A stretch of DNA of 64,000 bases from contig NC_081413.1 in assembly GCF_030272615.1 (NCBI RefSeq), positions 722,389,649-722,453,648 on the forward strand, read 5' to 3'. Below the pieces are notes generated by a model, which saw only the letters and a list, made by a program, of their open reading frames with translations, did not search any database and had not been told where the DNA came from. Of the stretch, positions 54,109 to 64,000 are shown piece after piece; the stretch's first letter is position 1, and each line of letters opens with the position of its first letter. Source of the stretch: Cryptomeria japonica (Eukaryota; Streptophyta; Pinopsida; Cupressales; Cupressaceae). The position numbers and the translations under genes were made by a program.

Positions 54109-56596
54109 TGATAGGGAGGTAGGGGCAAGGGGGTTGCCCAATTAGGCTTGTATTCTACTAAGTGATAGGTCCTTTGCTAGTTTCAAGGTGTAGTCACCAA
54201 AATCAGAGTGCAAATAGCTTGTAGGCAACCTAGCAACTCTCCTTTATCCACCTCCCTAAGTTAAACACTCCCTGGTTGCTCAAGGACTTCAACTCCATTG
54301 TTTTAGGCTTTGTGGTCTAACACCTTAATCTCTCAATTGGGATTCATTTCCTTTGTCCTTGACCCGTTCTCTGACTGCACAAGGTCTCCTCTTGATGAAT
54401 TATAAGTTTGTGTCAAGTTTTACCCCCATGGGTGTCTTTGGTCTTCTATGGTTTGGAGCGTAGTAATCCATCACAAGTGCTACAAACCAACTTAAGGAGT
54501 CTAACTCACCAAATGTGTTAAATGCATGCAAGATCAACTTGTTTCAACTGGATTTGACGGGTTTTAGGCTTTACAGCCTTCCTTTGTGTACCCGATTTGA
54601 CAAAAAAAATAAATTTTAGGCCTAAAACGGGCTACAAGGAATTAGCCCTCCTTTTGGGGTTTTGTGCTAATCCTGCTCCAACGATGGACTTCCAGACAAA
54701 AAGAACCTTATATTCGGATACCCTTTTGAAAGTTCTTGAGGATTTTCTAAGTTTTAGGGTCCATTAGGCCTCCTCCATGACTGTCCCAAAAAGGGGTGCA
54801 AAAAGAAGGGTTTGCAAGGGTTTTGGTGGCAAGAATCAACTATAGAGAAAGAAACCTTCAATGTGAGTCATGCAACCTTAGTTCTACCATGCCACATACT
54901 ATTTAGGCCAAAATGAAGTAGTTTTGCACCTTCAAAGGTTAGAGAACAAGATTTTACAAAAGATGCTCATAAGGAGTGTGCAACATTGACAACTTTTCCA
55001 TTCTTGCTTTCTACAAACACATCATTTGCATGAGTACCAATTACATTCAAATAATGTAAACATGTATATCATTAGAGACAAAATAGAACCACATTATCCT
55101 TGCACAAAAAGGCATTAGGCAATTACAAAACAATGAGTCATTCACTGTCAAAACTAATTATCACTGCACTTTGCCCTTTCACTGCTTTTTCACTTTACCC
55201 TGCATTTACCACTGTCAAAACTCCTTTTCAAAGGTCTGATTGGTGCTTTTTATCAATGCTCTATCTTAGGATGTTTGTTGTCCTTTATACCTGCTATTTG
55301 GAAGAGGAAGATTGCAAAAACAAATCAACCAAAAATGCAAAAATCAGTCATAATTGATTGTGACAGCCAGCTGGGCATTACAACTTTGCCTAAAGGATCA
55401 TTAATTGATCTTGGTAATCTCAAAACCCATGGGAAGGGTCAAAAACCACTCCTTGTTCTTGTTTTCAAACAAATAGAAGGAGGTACAAGGCTTTACAAAC
55501 CCCAATATATGGTGGAGAGTAAGCAAATGAATGGAAACCAACACCAAAACGGTGACTCGCTGTTTTTTACACCATTTTCACAAACTGAAAATGCAATCAT
55601 CCTTATCATGGCTTAGAAAACCTCTTTTCCTTTACATACAACCTTAAACATCAAAACAGGTTTGTCCATCTAATGAATGCATTTTCTATTGAAGAGCAAA
55701 GCATCAAACTTCTTCAAAGACCCTAGCCAAATGGCACACTTGCCTAGGGCTCCATGGCCACAAAACTTCTTGCACCTGCATTCTTGAAATCAAAACATGT
55801 ATTTACATATCTTACAAGTTGACCAACTGGTTCTTGGGAAGCCATGAACATTTAGGGCTTCAAGAAGCCAAGTTGGTCAAGCATCCTTGCCAATTTCCTA
55901 GACAAGGCAGTGAAACTGTCAAAACCAAATAATTTTGCTCAAAACTCAAAACTTAATGAAATTTGATGCCACTAAAGGGAAAAGTTTCAGGAAACATAAG
56001 AGAATCTGAAAATGTAAAAATAGTACGGCCACGTACAGCAGGTGTACGGACTGCTGCTCACATGGAGCTAAAACATAGAGAAAAACAAGGTAAAATTAGT
56101 GCAAACTTCCAAAATGCTTGATATCTCCAAATGATCAACCCTTACAATGGTTAAAGCAGGAGAATAAATACCTCTACAAGTCATTTATCCTCCTGTGCGG
56201 ACAGGTACATGTCCAAGAGCACTCAAATTTGACATTTTCATGTCTAAAATGACAACTTTTAATGCCTAGATGATGCAAGGTTGATCTCAAAGACTACCAA
56301 TCACCTAAGAACACTACTCACACCTAAAACCAAACACAAAGCATGTCTAAAAACTTTTCAAAACAAAAACACATTGAAAACTCACTTTTTACAACATTTT
56401 GCCAGGCAACTCTAAACTGGCAACTTTGAGCAAAAAGATGAAAACAGGAAACATGACCACACAATGAGTTCAAAACTCATGCAAATAGCTTAGAAAAACT
56501 CAAAAACATCTTAGAAAAACTCAAAAACTCAAAAATAATAAAAATCAAACCCGCTATCAAACCTGTGATGAAATGAAACTAGGTGCTCCTGCACCA
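54109..56596 (-). repeat. Element D left LTR (3' LTR)
   Basis: The LTR runs from TGATAGGGAGG to CCTGCACCA. Its first 777 bases match 61264-62039 and its continuation from 54886 matches 63504 onward. The LTR is unusually long relative to the 4.7 kb interior. The flank 54104-54108 is GTTCT, but the other target duplication lies outside the window. Confidence 0.85.
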
Positions 56597-56607
56597 TACT
56601 CCCCCGG
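56597..56607 (-). other. Polypurine tract of element D
   Basis: On the minus strand CCGGGGGAGTA abuts the LTR start TGGTGCAGG. It lies about 0.23 kb after the integrase end. Confidence 0.7.
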
Positions 56608-56840
56608 TGACAAAGAAGTCATGTGACTCCTTTGGGCATAAAAGACAGAGGAATACCAACCTTATGGAAGTCACTTTCAGGTATCCAAGTGGCTTCAGAG
56701 GCTGGTTGATCTTTCCACTTGATCAAATGTTCAAAGTAGTCATGCTTTCTAGTCTTCTTGATGATTCTGGAATCAAGTACCTATTCAGGAATGGGAAAAG
56801 AAGAAGAGGGGAGAGATAGATCGGAAAGGGAATGTGAAAT

Positions 56841-57971
56841 TTATGAAGCTCTCTGAGTTTCTTCTGGAGGCTGCCCCTTGAAAGGTACCAAATCTGCAAC
56901 ATTAAAGATAGGAGACAAGGAAACGTTAGCAGGTAAATCAATCTTATAAGCATTAGGACCATACTTAGCCAAAATCCTGCAAGGCCCTATTCTTCTCATC
57001 TGTAACTTGGTAGGAACTCCCTTTTTCAATCTAGACTTGTTGAGATGCACCATCACAAAATCTCCAACTGAGAATTGGACATCCCTCTTTGACGCATCCA
57101 CCCTTGCCTTGACTCTTGCTGAGGTGTCCTGCAAAGACCGCTTAACCTGTTCATGGATCTCTTTCAGAGACTGGGCCATATCCTCTGCTTTCCCACTAAC
57201 ATGTTGCAAGTTAGTCACATCATGTAACTCAAAAACACCTTTTGGATGCATACCATAAACAATCTGAAATGGACTCTTACCAGTGGATCTGTTTACACTA
57301 TCATTATAGGCAAATTATGCCTATGGAATGAGCTGATCCCAACTTTGTCCATACTCCTTGGTGAGACATCTGAGTAGATTACCCAATGTTCTATTCACCA
57401 CTTCATTTTGGCCATCTGTCTGTGGATGGTAAGTTGAGCCAAAAGACAAGTTAGTACCCAATTTCTTCCACAAAGTCTTTCAAAAATGACCCAAAAACTT
57501 AACATCTCTATCTGACACAATGCTAGATGGCAAACCATGTATCCTGACAACTTCTTTAAAGAAAAGGAAAGCAATATGACTAGCATCATTAGTAGTTTTG
57601 CAAGGTATAAAGTGAGCCATTTTACTAAATCTGTCAACAACCACAAAAATACTGTCATACCCTTCTTTTGTCTCTGGTAAACCTACATCAAAATCCATGT
57701 TGATGCACTCCCATGGCCTAGAAGGAATGGGAAGTGGCTGATATAAACCAACATTAGTGCTATTACCTTTGGCCTTCTGACATACCATACACTGCTCAAC
57801 ATAACTTTTGACATCTCTCTGCATCTTAGGCCAGTAATAGAAGCATTGAACCAACTCTAAGGTCTTATTGAGACCAAAATGGCCACTCAAACACCCATTG
57901 TGTTTCTCTTGGATAAGGTTTTCTCTCATGGAACCTTTAGGAACACACAACTGTCCTCCCCTAAATAACAA
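56841..57971 (-). mobile_element. Element D integrase
   Basis: The HHCC module ([20 protein letters not shown], then [11 protein letters not shown]) is followed by the DDE core ([20 protein letters not shown], then [11 protein letters not shown]). A C-terminal domain has VGDFVMVHLNKSRLKKG, RRIGPCRILAKYGPNAYKID and SPIFNVADLVPFKG. The ending resembles chromoviruses. The region is broken. Confidence 0.85.
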
Positions 57972-57977
57972 ACCATT

Positions 57978-59297
57978 CTACAATGTATAGTCAGCATACT
58001 CACTATGGAAATGATTCTCAAAAGCATGACAAACTTTATAAGCAGCAACAAAATCATCATCATTAGGATACAAATCTTGAAAGCAATCAATACCAATACT
58101 CTTAACTTGAATCTCCTGAATAGTCAACAATCTCCTACTCAAAGCATCAACTACTTTGTTACATTGGCCTTTCTTGTGCTTAAGAGTAAAGGTATATGCT
58201 TGTAGGTATTCTACCCATTTCACATGCCTATGGTTGAGTTTATCCTGAGAATTCAAAAAACTGACTGCCTGGTTGTCTGTATACACAACAAACTCTTTAG
58301 GAAGCAAGTAATGCCTCCACTTCCTGAGTGCCTGCACCAATGCATATAACTCATAGGATGAGTACTTTTTCTTTGCTTCATTCAATTTCTCACTAAAGAA
58401 AGCAACTGGTCTATTATCCTGACTCAAGACTGCACCTACTGCAAGATGACTGGCATCACATTCTATAGTAAAGAGCTTATCAAAACTAGGAAGGATTAAC
58501 ACTAGCTGTGTAGCAACTCTAGTTTTGGGTAACTCAAACCCCTTATTGGCTGCTTCTGTCCATTGAAACTTGACCTTATGACCACCCTTTATTATATCTA
58601 ACATGGGTGCACAAATTTCACTGAACCCTCTGATAAACTTTCTGTAAAACTGGGCTAGACCATGAAAACTCCTAGCTGCACTGGCTGGTTGTGGGGTTGG
58701 CCAACTTGTTATGGTTGCAACTTTAGATTGATCCATCTTAAGATCTCCATTGGACACAACAAAACCAAGATAGACTAGCTCTTGCTTCATAAAATCACGT
58801 TTCTCAAGATTTATGGTTAACTGTTCATCAGATAATCTTTGCAAAACAATGGCTAAGTGTTTCAAATGCTCCTCTTTAGTCTTACTAAAAATGAGAATAT
58901 CATCTAAGTAGACTACCACAAACTTACCAAGAAAATCCTGCAATACTTCATTCATTAACCTCATAAAGGTACTGGGAGCATTAGAGAGTCCAAAAGGCAT
59001 AACCAACCATTCATAAAGACCCTCATTTGTTTTGAAAGCAGTTTTCCACTCATCACCCTCTTTTATTCTTATCTGATGGTAACCACTCTTTAAGTCTATT
59101 TTTGTGAAATACCTTGCACCCCCTAAACAATCCATCAAATCTTCTATCCTGGGAATAGGGAATTTGTACCTTATTGTGATTTTGTTGATGGCTCTGGAGT
59201 CTGTGCATAGTCTCCATGTGCCCCCTTTCTTAAGTGCTAACACAGTGGGTACGACACAAGGACTTATACTCTTTCTTATTAATCCTTGATCCAACAA
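57978..59297 (-). mobile_element. Element D reverse transcriptase and RNase H
   Basis: Reverse transcriptase (about 58560-59297) shows LCTDSRAINKITIRYKFPIP, YFTKIDLKSGYHQIRI, MPFGLSNAPSTFMRLMNEVL and the YLDD box. RNase H (about 58100-58560) shows FTIECDASHLAVGAVLSQ, KYSSYELYALVQALRKWRHY and VVYTDNQAVSFLN. Only one RNase H is present, unlike element A. Confidence 0.92.
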
Positions 59298-59327
59298 CTC
59301 TTGAATCTACCTAGCGACCTCTTTGTT

Positions 59328-61211
59328 CTATCCAGGACTCATCTTATAGGTTGCTTTGTTTGGCAAAGAAGCTCCTGGTATAAAGTCAATTTGATGACTA
59401 ATGGCTCTAGGAGGAGGTAATGTTGTTGGTTGTCCATCACTGATGATGTCCTTAAAGTTATCAAGAATTTGTTGCACTTCTTGTGGGATCTCAACTTGTT
59501 TTTCTTTCTTCTCCTCCTTAGGTTTCACTACAAGTGCACAACCAATCCCATCTCCCTCTTTCATGGTTTGGATGAACTCTTTTTCGTTGACTAATAACAC
59601 TTTAGGTGCCTGTGGTTTGCTGTTCTCTATCTCTTCACTAAGGGACTGTATTTTGTAGACAATGCCATTCTTTTGAAAGGAATATGTGTTTTTTTCACCA
59701 TCATGGTGTGCCTTTTTGTCAAATTGCCAAGGTCTACCCAATAGTAGATGGTAAGCATCCATACGAAGGATGTCACATAGTATCCTATCCTTATATTCTC
59801 CTATGTTGAAGTCTATCCATGCTTGTTCATTAACTAGGACATGTTTCCCCTTGTTTAACCAGGTTACCTTGTAGGGTTCACTGTGCCTCATTCTAGGTAG
59901 GTTCAATTTGCTAACTGCCTCCTCTGAGATGATGTTATCTATGGAACCTGAATCTATAACCACCTTACATACCTTGCCCAAGATTTTGCACTTGATCCTG
60001 AATAATGCTCTTCTTTGAGACACTTCACACTTGTGAGGTTCTTGCATCAATACTCTCCTCATCATTAGACTCTCACCATCTTTGGGTGCTAGGTTCGTTG
60101 CTGGAGTTCTTGTACTACTTCCTTCCTCCTGGACATAGTTCACTCTCTTTTCACCTCCATGGGAAGAACTAGGCTTTTCTGGACACCTATAAGCAGGATG
60201 ACCCAATTTCTGACAGTTATAGCATTTCATAGTGGAGAAGTAAGACCCTCTACCTGGTCCACTAGATCTACCCCTTCCTGGGTTGCTTGATCCCCTACCC
60301 CTATAGTTGGGCTTGCTCTGAGAATCCCCACTTTGCTCTATAAGTTTAGATTCTCCCTGGGACCTTTGATCTATGTGCCTTCCCCCAAAACTGCCTCTAT
60401 GGCCTCTACCATCTCTACCTCTTCCTCTACCTCTGTTATGTTGCTCTTGCTTCTTCCTACTCCTTTCCTCTACCTTAAGTGCAAGTTGATAGCACTTCTG
60501 GACTGTTGTAGGACACAACAAACTTAACTCTTCCTGAATGTTCCATCTCAAGCCATTGAGATACCTAGCAACCTTGACATTTTCATCCTCTTGGATCTTT
60601 GACCTAAGGCATAGCTTCTGAAACTCCTCAGTGTAACTACTGACATCTAACTCTTTTTGCCTAAGGTTTTGCCTTTTCCTATGAAGTTGTATTTCATAGT
60701 CCTCAGGAATGTAAGTCTCTCTGATCTTGGACAACATTCCCTTCCAAGTTGCTATGGGCTTTTTGCCCTCTTTCTCACGTTCATCTTGAATGAACTTCCA
60801 CCATGTTAAGGCAGCTCCTCTCAACCTAGACTTAGCTACCTTCACTTTCTGGGCCTCTGTCACACCATCACATTCAAAATGGTTCTCAAGACCCTCAATC
60901 CACTCCATGACCACTTCTGGGTCCATTTTACCACTGAATAGTGGGACTCCTTCTAGTGTTCTCCCACTCATAGCCTTCAAGGCTTTCAAAAAGGGTTCAT
61001 TCTCTATCACAGGGTCTGGTAGAGGGATTTCATCCTCTATAGCTAATAGCTTACCCCTGTCTTTTGTTCCATCTATCTTATCGCTGGCTTCATCTGCCTT
61101 CACTTCTACTTCTCCCAATTTCTGCTCTAGGAGGTCTAGCTTCACTCTAAGTAACCTATTTTCTTCTTCCTGATCTTCCATTTTCTTAGCTAACTCTGCA
61201 TTTGTCACCAT
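59328..61211 (-). mobile_element. Element D gag and protease
   Basis: Gag starts MVTNAELAKKMEDQEEENRL with a predicted coiled coil. It has the gag core (VMEWIEGLENHFECDGV, GAALTWWKFIQDEREKEG), an RGRGRDGRGHRGSF basic box and a CCHC knuckle CYNCQKLGHPAYRC near 60180-60235. Protease follows with the active-site VIDSGSIDNIISEEAV near 59950 and LLLGRPWQFDKK. I place the start at 61211 because frame further upstream runs into the primer site. Confidence 0.88.
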
Positions 61212-61248
61212 GGTTGCCAAATTGCTACTTCTTCCCAAGTGTAACTGT

Positions 61249-61260
61249 GCTCTGATACCA
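61249..61260 (-). other. Initiator-Met primer-binding site of element D
   Basis: On the minus strand TGGTATCAGAGC, the classic complement of the plant initiator Met tRNA 3' end, lies three bases after the LTR. Confidence 0.9.
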
Positions 61261-61263
61261 CTA

Positions 61264-64000
61264 TGATAGGGAGGTAGGGGCAAGGGGGTTGCCCAATTAG
61301 GCTTGTATTCTACTAAGTGATAGGTCCTTTGCTAGTTTCAAGGTGTAGTCACCAAAATCAGAGTGCAAATAGCTTGTAGGAAACCTAGCAACTCTCCTTG
61401 ATCCACCTCCCTAAGTCAAACACTCCCTGGTTGCTCAAGGGCTTCAACTCCATTGTTTTAGGCTTTGTGGTCTAACACCTTAATCTCTCAATTGGGATTC
61501 ATTTCCTCTGCCCCTAACCTATTCTTTGACTGTACAAGGTCTCTTCTTGATGAATTATAAGTTTGTGTCAAGTTTTACCCCCATGGGTGTCTTTGGTCTT
61601 CTATGGTTTGGAGCGTAGTAATCCATCACAAGTGCTACAAACCGACTTAAGGAGTCTAACTCACCAAATGTGTTAAATGCATGCAAGATCAACTTGTTTC
61701 AACTAGATTTGATTGGTTTTAGGGTTTACAACCTTCCTTTGTGTACCCAATTTGACAAAAAAACCAAATTTTAGGCCTAAAACGAGCTACAAGGAATTAG
61801 CCCTCCATTTGGGGTTTTGTGCTCATCCTGCTCCAATGATGGATTTCTAGACAAAAAGAACCTTATATTCGGATACCCTTTTGGAAGTTCTTGAGGATTT
61901 TCTAAGTTTTAGGGTCCATTAGGCCTCCTCCATGATTGTCCCAAAAATGGGTGCAAAAAGAAGGGTTTGCAAGGTTTTGGTGGCAAGAATCAACTATGGA
62001 GCAAGAAACCTTCAATGTGAGTCATGCAACCTTAGTTCTTGTTGGCACTATTACAAGGATATTGAGAAGGTTGTTGATGATTATGGACATAACTGATTAA
62101 AAATGTTTTACTATCTTGATATTATTATTTTGTCATTGATGTCAAGAATTTGATTTTCTAATTCAGTATGATGTTGCCATATCTTAAGAAATATGATATG
62201 AAGATTATAAAGAAGTCGGTAAAGACACAGGAAAGAATATGATGAATAAGGGGATAAGTTATTCAATGGGAACTCTACTGAGTCAGACAATGATGAGATC
62301 TTGATGTTTTAGATTGTTTTAACATCATACATATGTTGTAAAATGTAAAGGTTAATACTATACTATGTTATCAAGCAAAGAACCTAGTCGGTAAACCCTA
62401 AGGTTATCGCAGTCGGTTAATGAAGACAGAATGTCTACTGAGTAAAGTTTAGTATTCACCGAGTTGTAACCAAGCTATAACAGAATGCATTAAATGTTTA
62501 CATGTGATATTTAATGAAAGATACTGATGAGCTGGAGCGGATCAATGATTGGTAAGTCGTGGGAGAAATTTGTTAACGAATCTAAGGCAATGGAAAGTCG
62601 GCAAGAATATCTACAGCTCAGATTGAACCGCATTACCCTAACACAAGTTCCAAGGTGAATGTGCAAGTTCTGAGGCGGGGTAAAATGTTTTTAGATCGAA
62701 AGATACAATGAACCTAGACAAGATTGAAGATCTGATGGCTATGATTGATCATGGGAAATGTGATCAAGGAGATTAAGCAGTTAGAAGATTGTTTATAAAT
62801 AAGGAACTGTTGATAAACAATGTATGCGGGCAAGTGTATGCACAGGGATGCTACACAGTGATTACCGAGCACAGAAGCTTGAAGATCTATTAGAATAACA
62901 GAGTATTGATGCCCAACAGATAGACAAGATTAGTTCTATGTCTAGATTGTATTGATCAAATAGGAATCTACTTTAGCATTTTAGATGTGAAGTTGCAGAT
63001 AGATTGTATTACTATTATTTTGTGAAAGTGACAGGAAATCTCTTAACCGAGTGGACTTAACAGCCTTATTCTAACAAGGTGACATTCTGATTGAGTGTTT
63101 GAAATCCTTTGACAAGGTCACTTCTAACAAAGTGAAGATCCTAACAGATCTGAGGGAAATCCCTTAACCGGGTCACATATAGCAATGTGTTTTGTAATCT
63201 CTAACATGATTTGCTTTTAATCGAGCATACTCTAGAAGAGTATATTTCTTAGTGGGTCCGAAATCCCACAGTGGTTTTTCCCTATTTGGGTTTCCACGTT
63301 AAATATGGTGTTATGAGGTTTATATTGTTCATATGCTTTTGAGTTTGCATGTTTGACAGTTTTTGATTATATGACTGATATATGTTACCGAGGTTGAATC
63401 TGATGTTTTTATGGATGATTAAGTTTGTATGATTCACCCCCCCCCTCTCATCTTGTTGGCTATTGGATCTATACTCATATTAAGTATCAGAACTATCAAT
63501 TCTATCATGCCACATACTGTTTAGGCCAAAATGAAGTAGTTTTACAACTTCAAAGGTTAGAGAACAAGATTTTACAAAAGATGCTCATAAGGAGTATGCA
63601 ACATTGACAACTTTTCCATTCTTGCTTTCTACAAACACATCATTTGCATGAGTACCAATTACATTCAAATCATGTAAACATGTATATCATTAGAGACAAA
63701 AGAGAACCACATTAGCCCTGCACAAAAAGGCATTAGGCAATTACAAAACAATGAGTCATTCACTGTCAAAACTAATTATCACTGCACTTTGCCCTTTCAC
63801 TGCTTTTTCACTTTACCCTACATTTACCATTGTCAAAACTCCTTTTCAAAGGTCTGATTGGTGCTTTTTATCAATGCTCTATCTTAGGATGTTTGTTGTC
63901 CTTCATACCTGCTATTTGGAAGAGGAAGATTGCAAAAACGAATCAACCAAAAATGCAAAAATCAGTCATAATTGATTGTGACAGCCAGCTGGGCGTTACA
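61264..64000 (-). repeat. Element D right LTR (5' LTR), cut by window edge
   Basis: This matches the left LTR up to 62039 and again from 63504, with the solo LTR in between. At 2488 bp plus the insert it should end near 65.2 kb, outside the window. An apparent short frame at 63751-63975 and its twin at 55100-55357 are LTR sequence, not genes. Confidence 0.85.
62040..63498 (+). mobile_element. Solo LTR, probably Ty1/Copia, inside element D LTR
   Basis: This 1459-bp TGTTGGCACT...ACTATCA sequence has flanks GTTCT (62035-62039) and ATTCT (63499-63503). The unoccupied site GTTCT survives in the left LTR at 54881-54885. The stretch CCGAAATCCCACAGTGG followed by TTTCCACGTT near 63257-63300, and the CCCCCCCCCTCTC run near 63437, are typical of Copia LTR ends. 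No internal region remains, as after LTR-LTR recombination. Strand is inferred from these motifs. Confidence 0.7.

Larger units (their letters stand above)
54109..64000 (-). mobile_element. Element D: chromovirus-like Gypsy element (runs past window end)
   Basis: This minus-strand LTR retrotransposon has a left LTR at 54109-56596 (2488 bp), a polypurine tract complement at 56597-56607, integrase, RNase H, reverse transcriptase, protease and gag between 56841 and 61211, an initiator-Met primer site at 61249-61260, and a right LTR from 61264 that leaves the window. The right LTR is interrupted by a solo LTR (62040-63498). LTR divergence is about 4% by eye. Reverse transcriptase and integrase sequences look chromoviral (CRM/Reina-like), though no chromodomain was recognised. 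It looks nearly whole, with roughly three to five breaks. Confidence 0.9.

Noticed and set aside
55100-55616. Short frames in the left LTR of D, repeated at 63751-63975
   Set aside because: They lie within LTR sequence and the recurrence is explained by the two LTRs.

Overview
The window looks like a gene-poor, repeat-dominated stretch of a large seed-plant nuclear genome, probably a gymnosperm (this is inference; no species marker is visible). The plant character comes from PADRE/DUF4228 genes, an L1 LINE with DUF4283-type ORF1 and a C-terminal RNase H, Tat-like Ty3/Gypsy elements with two RNase H domains, a plant mobile domain (PMD) gene and AT-rich spacers. No rRNA, tRNA or CRISPR was seen.

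Layout. (1) A roughly 6.2 kb L1 LINE on the minus strand is split into three pieces (1327-1942, 18137-23271, 41472-41967). Its two outer ends carry the same 14-bp target-site duplication 40.6 kb apart. (2) Element A (1943-18136, +) is a young, nearly complete Tat-like Gypsy element inserted in the LINE RNase H domain, with 774-bp LTRs differing at 5 sites and ATATT duplications. (3) Element B (23272-41470, -) is a gag-protease element inserted in LINE ORF1. Its left LTR was later hit by element C (23928-33428, -, duplication GATAG), a non-autonomous-looking relative of A, and its right LTR by a 971-bp inverted-repeat DNA transposon (40190-41160). (4) 42190-44180 holds a degenerate second LINE with ORF1 only. 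(5) 46139-46729 and 50371-50961 are two paralogous host genes of the PADRE/DUF4228 family, the only clear host genes, set among local tandem repeats. (6) 54109 to the window end is element D (-), a chromovirus-like Gypsy element with long (about 2.5 kb) LTRs and an initiator-Met primer site. Its right LTR contains a solo LTR, probably Copia (62040-63498).

The most interesting signal is the non-coding architecture of the A/C family. Just after pol lie three hairpin modules (outer GGTG/CGCC stem, A4 bulge, variable inner stem). Upstream of an antisense PMD gene lie six hairpins sharing a 15-nt loop, with stems that change sequence but stay paired. In that six-hairpin array every non-Watson-Crick pair is a G-U wobble in the element-sense RNA. 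Both features recur in C, partly with compensatory changes. A GCGTCTGTG motif array with a period near 20 bp precedes gag in sense and also precedes the PMD gene in antisense, in the same orientation relative to each gene. Seven AATAAA hexamers lie between the two convergent units, and five near-perfect AT palindromes lie in the LTR. Together these suggest an element with two convergent transcription units and a heavily structured RNA.

Relative order from LTR divergence read by eye: B (about 6%) and C (about 5%) are oldest, D (about 4%) is next and A (0.65%) is youngest, which agrees with the nesting.
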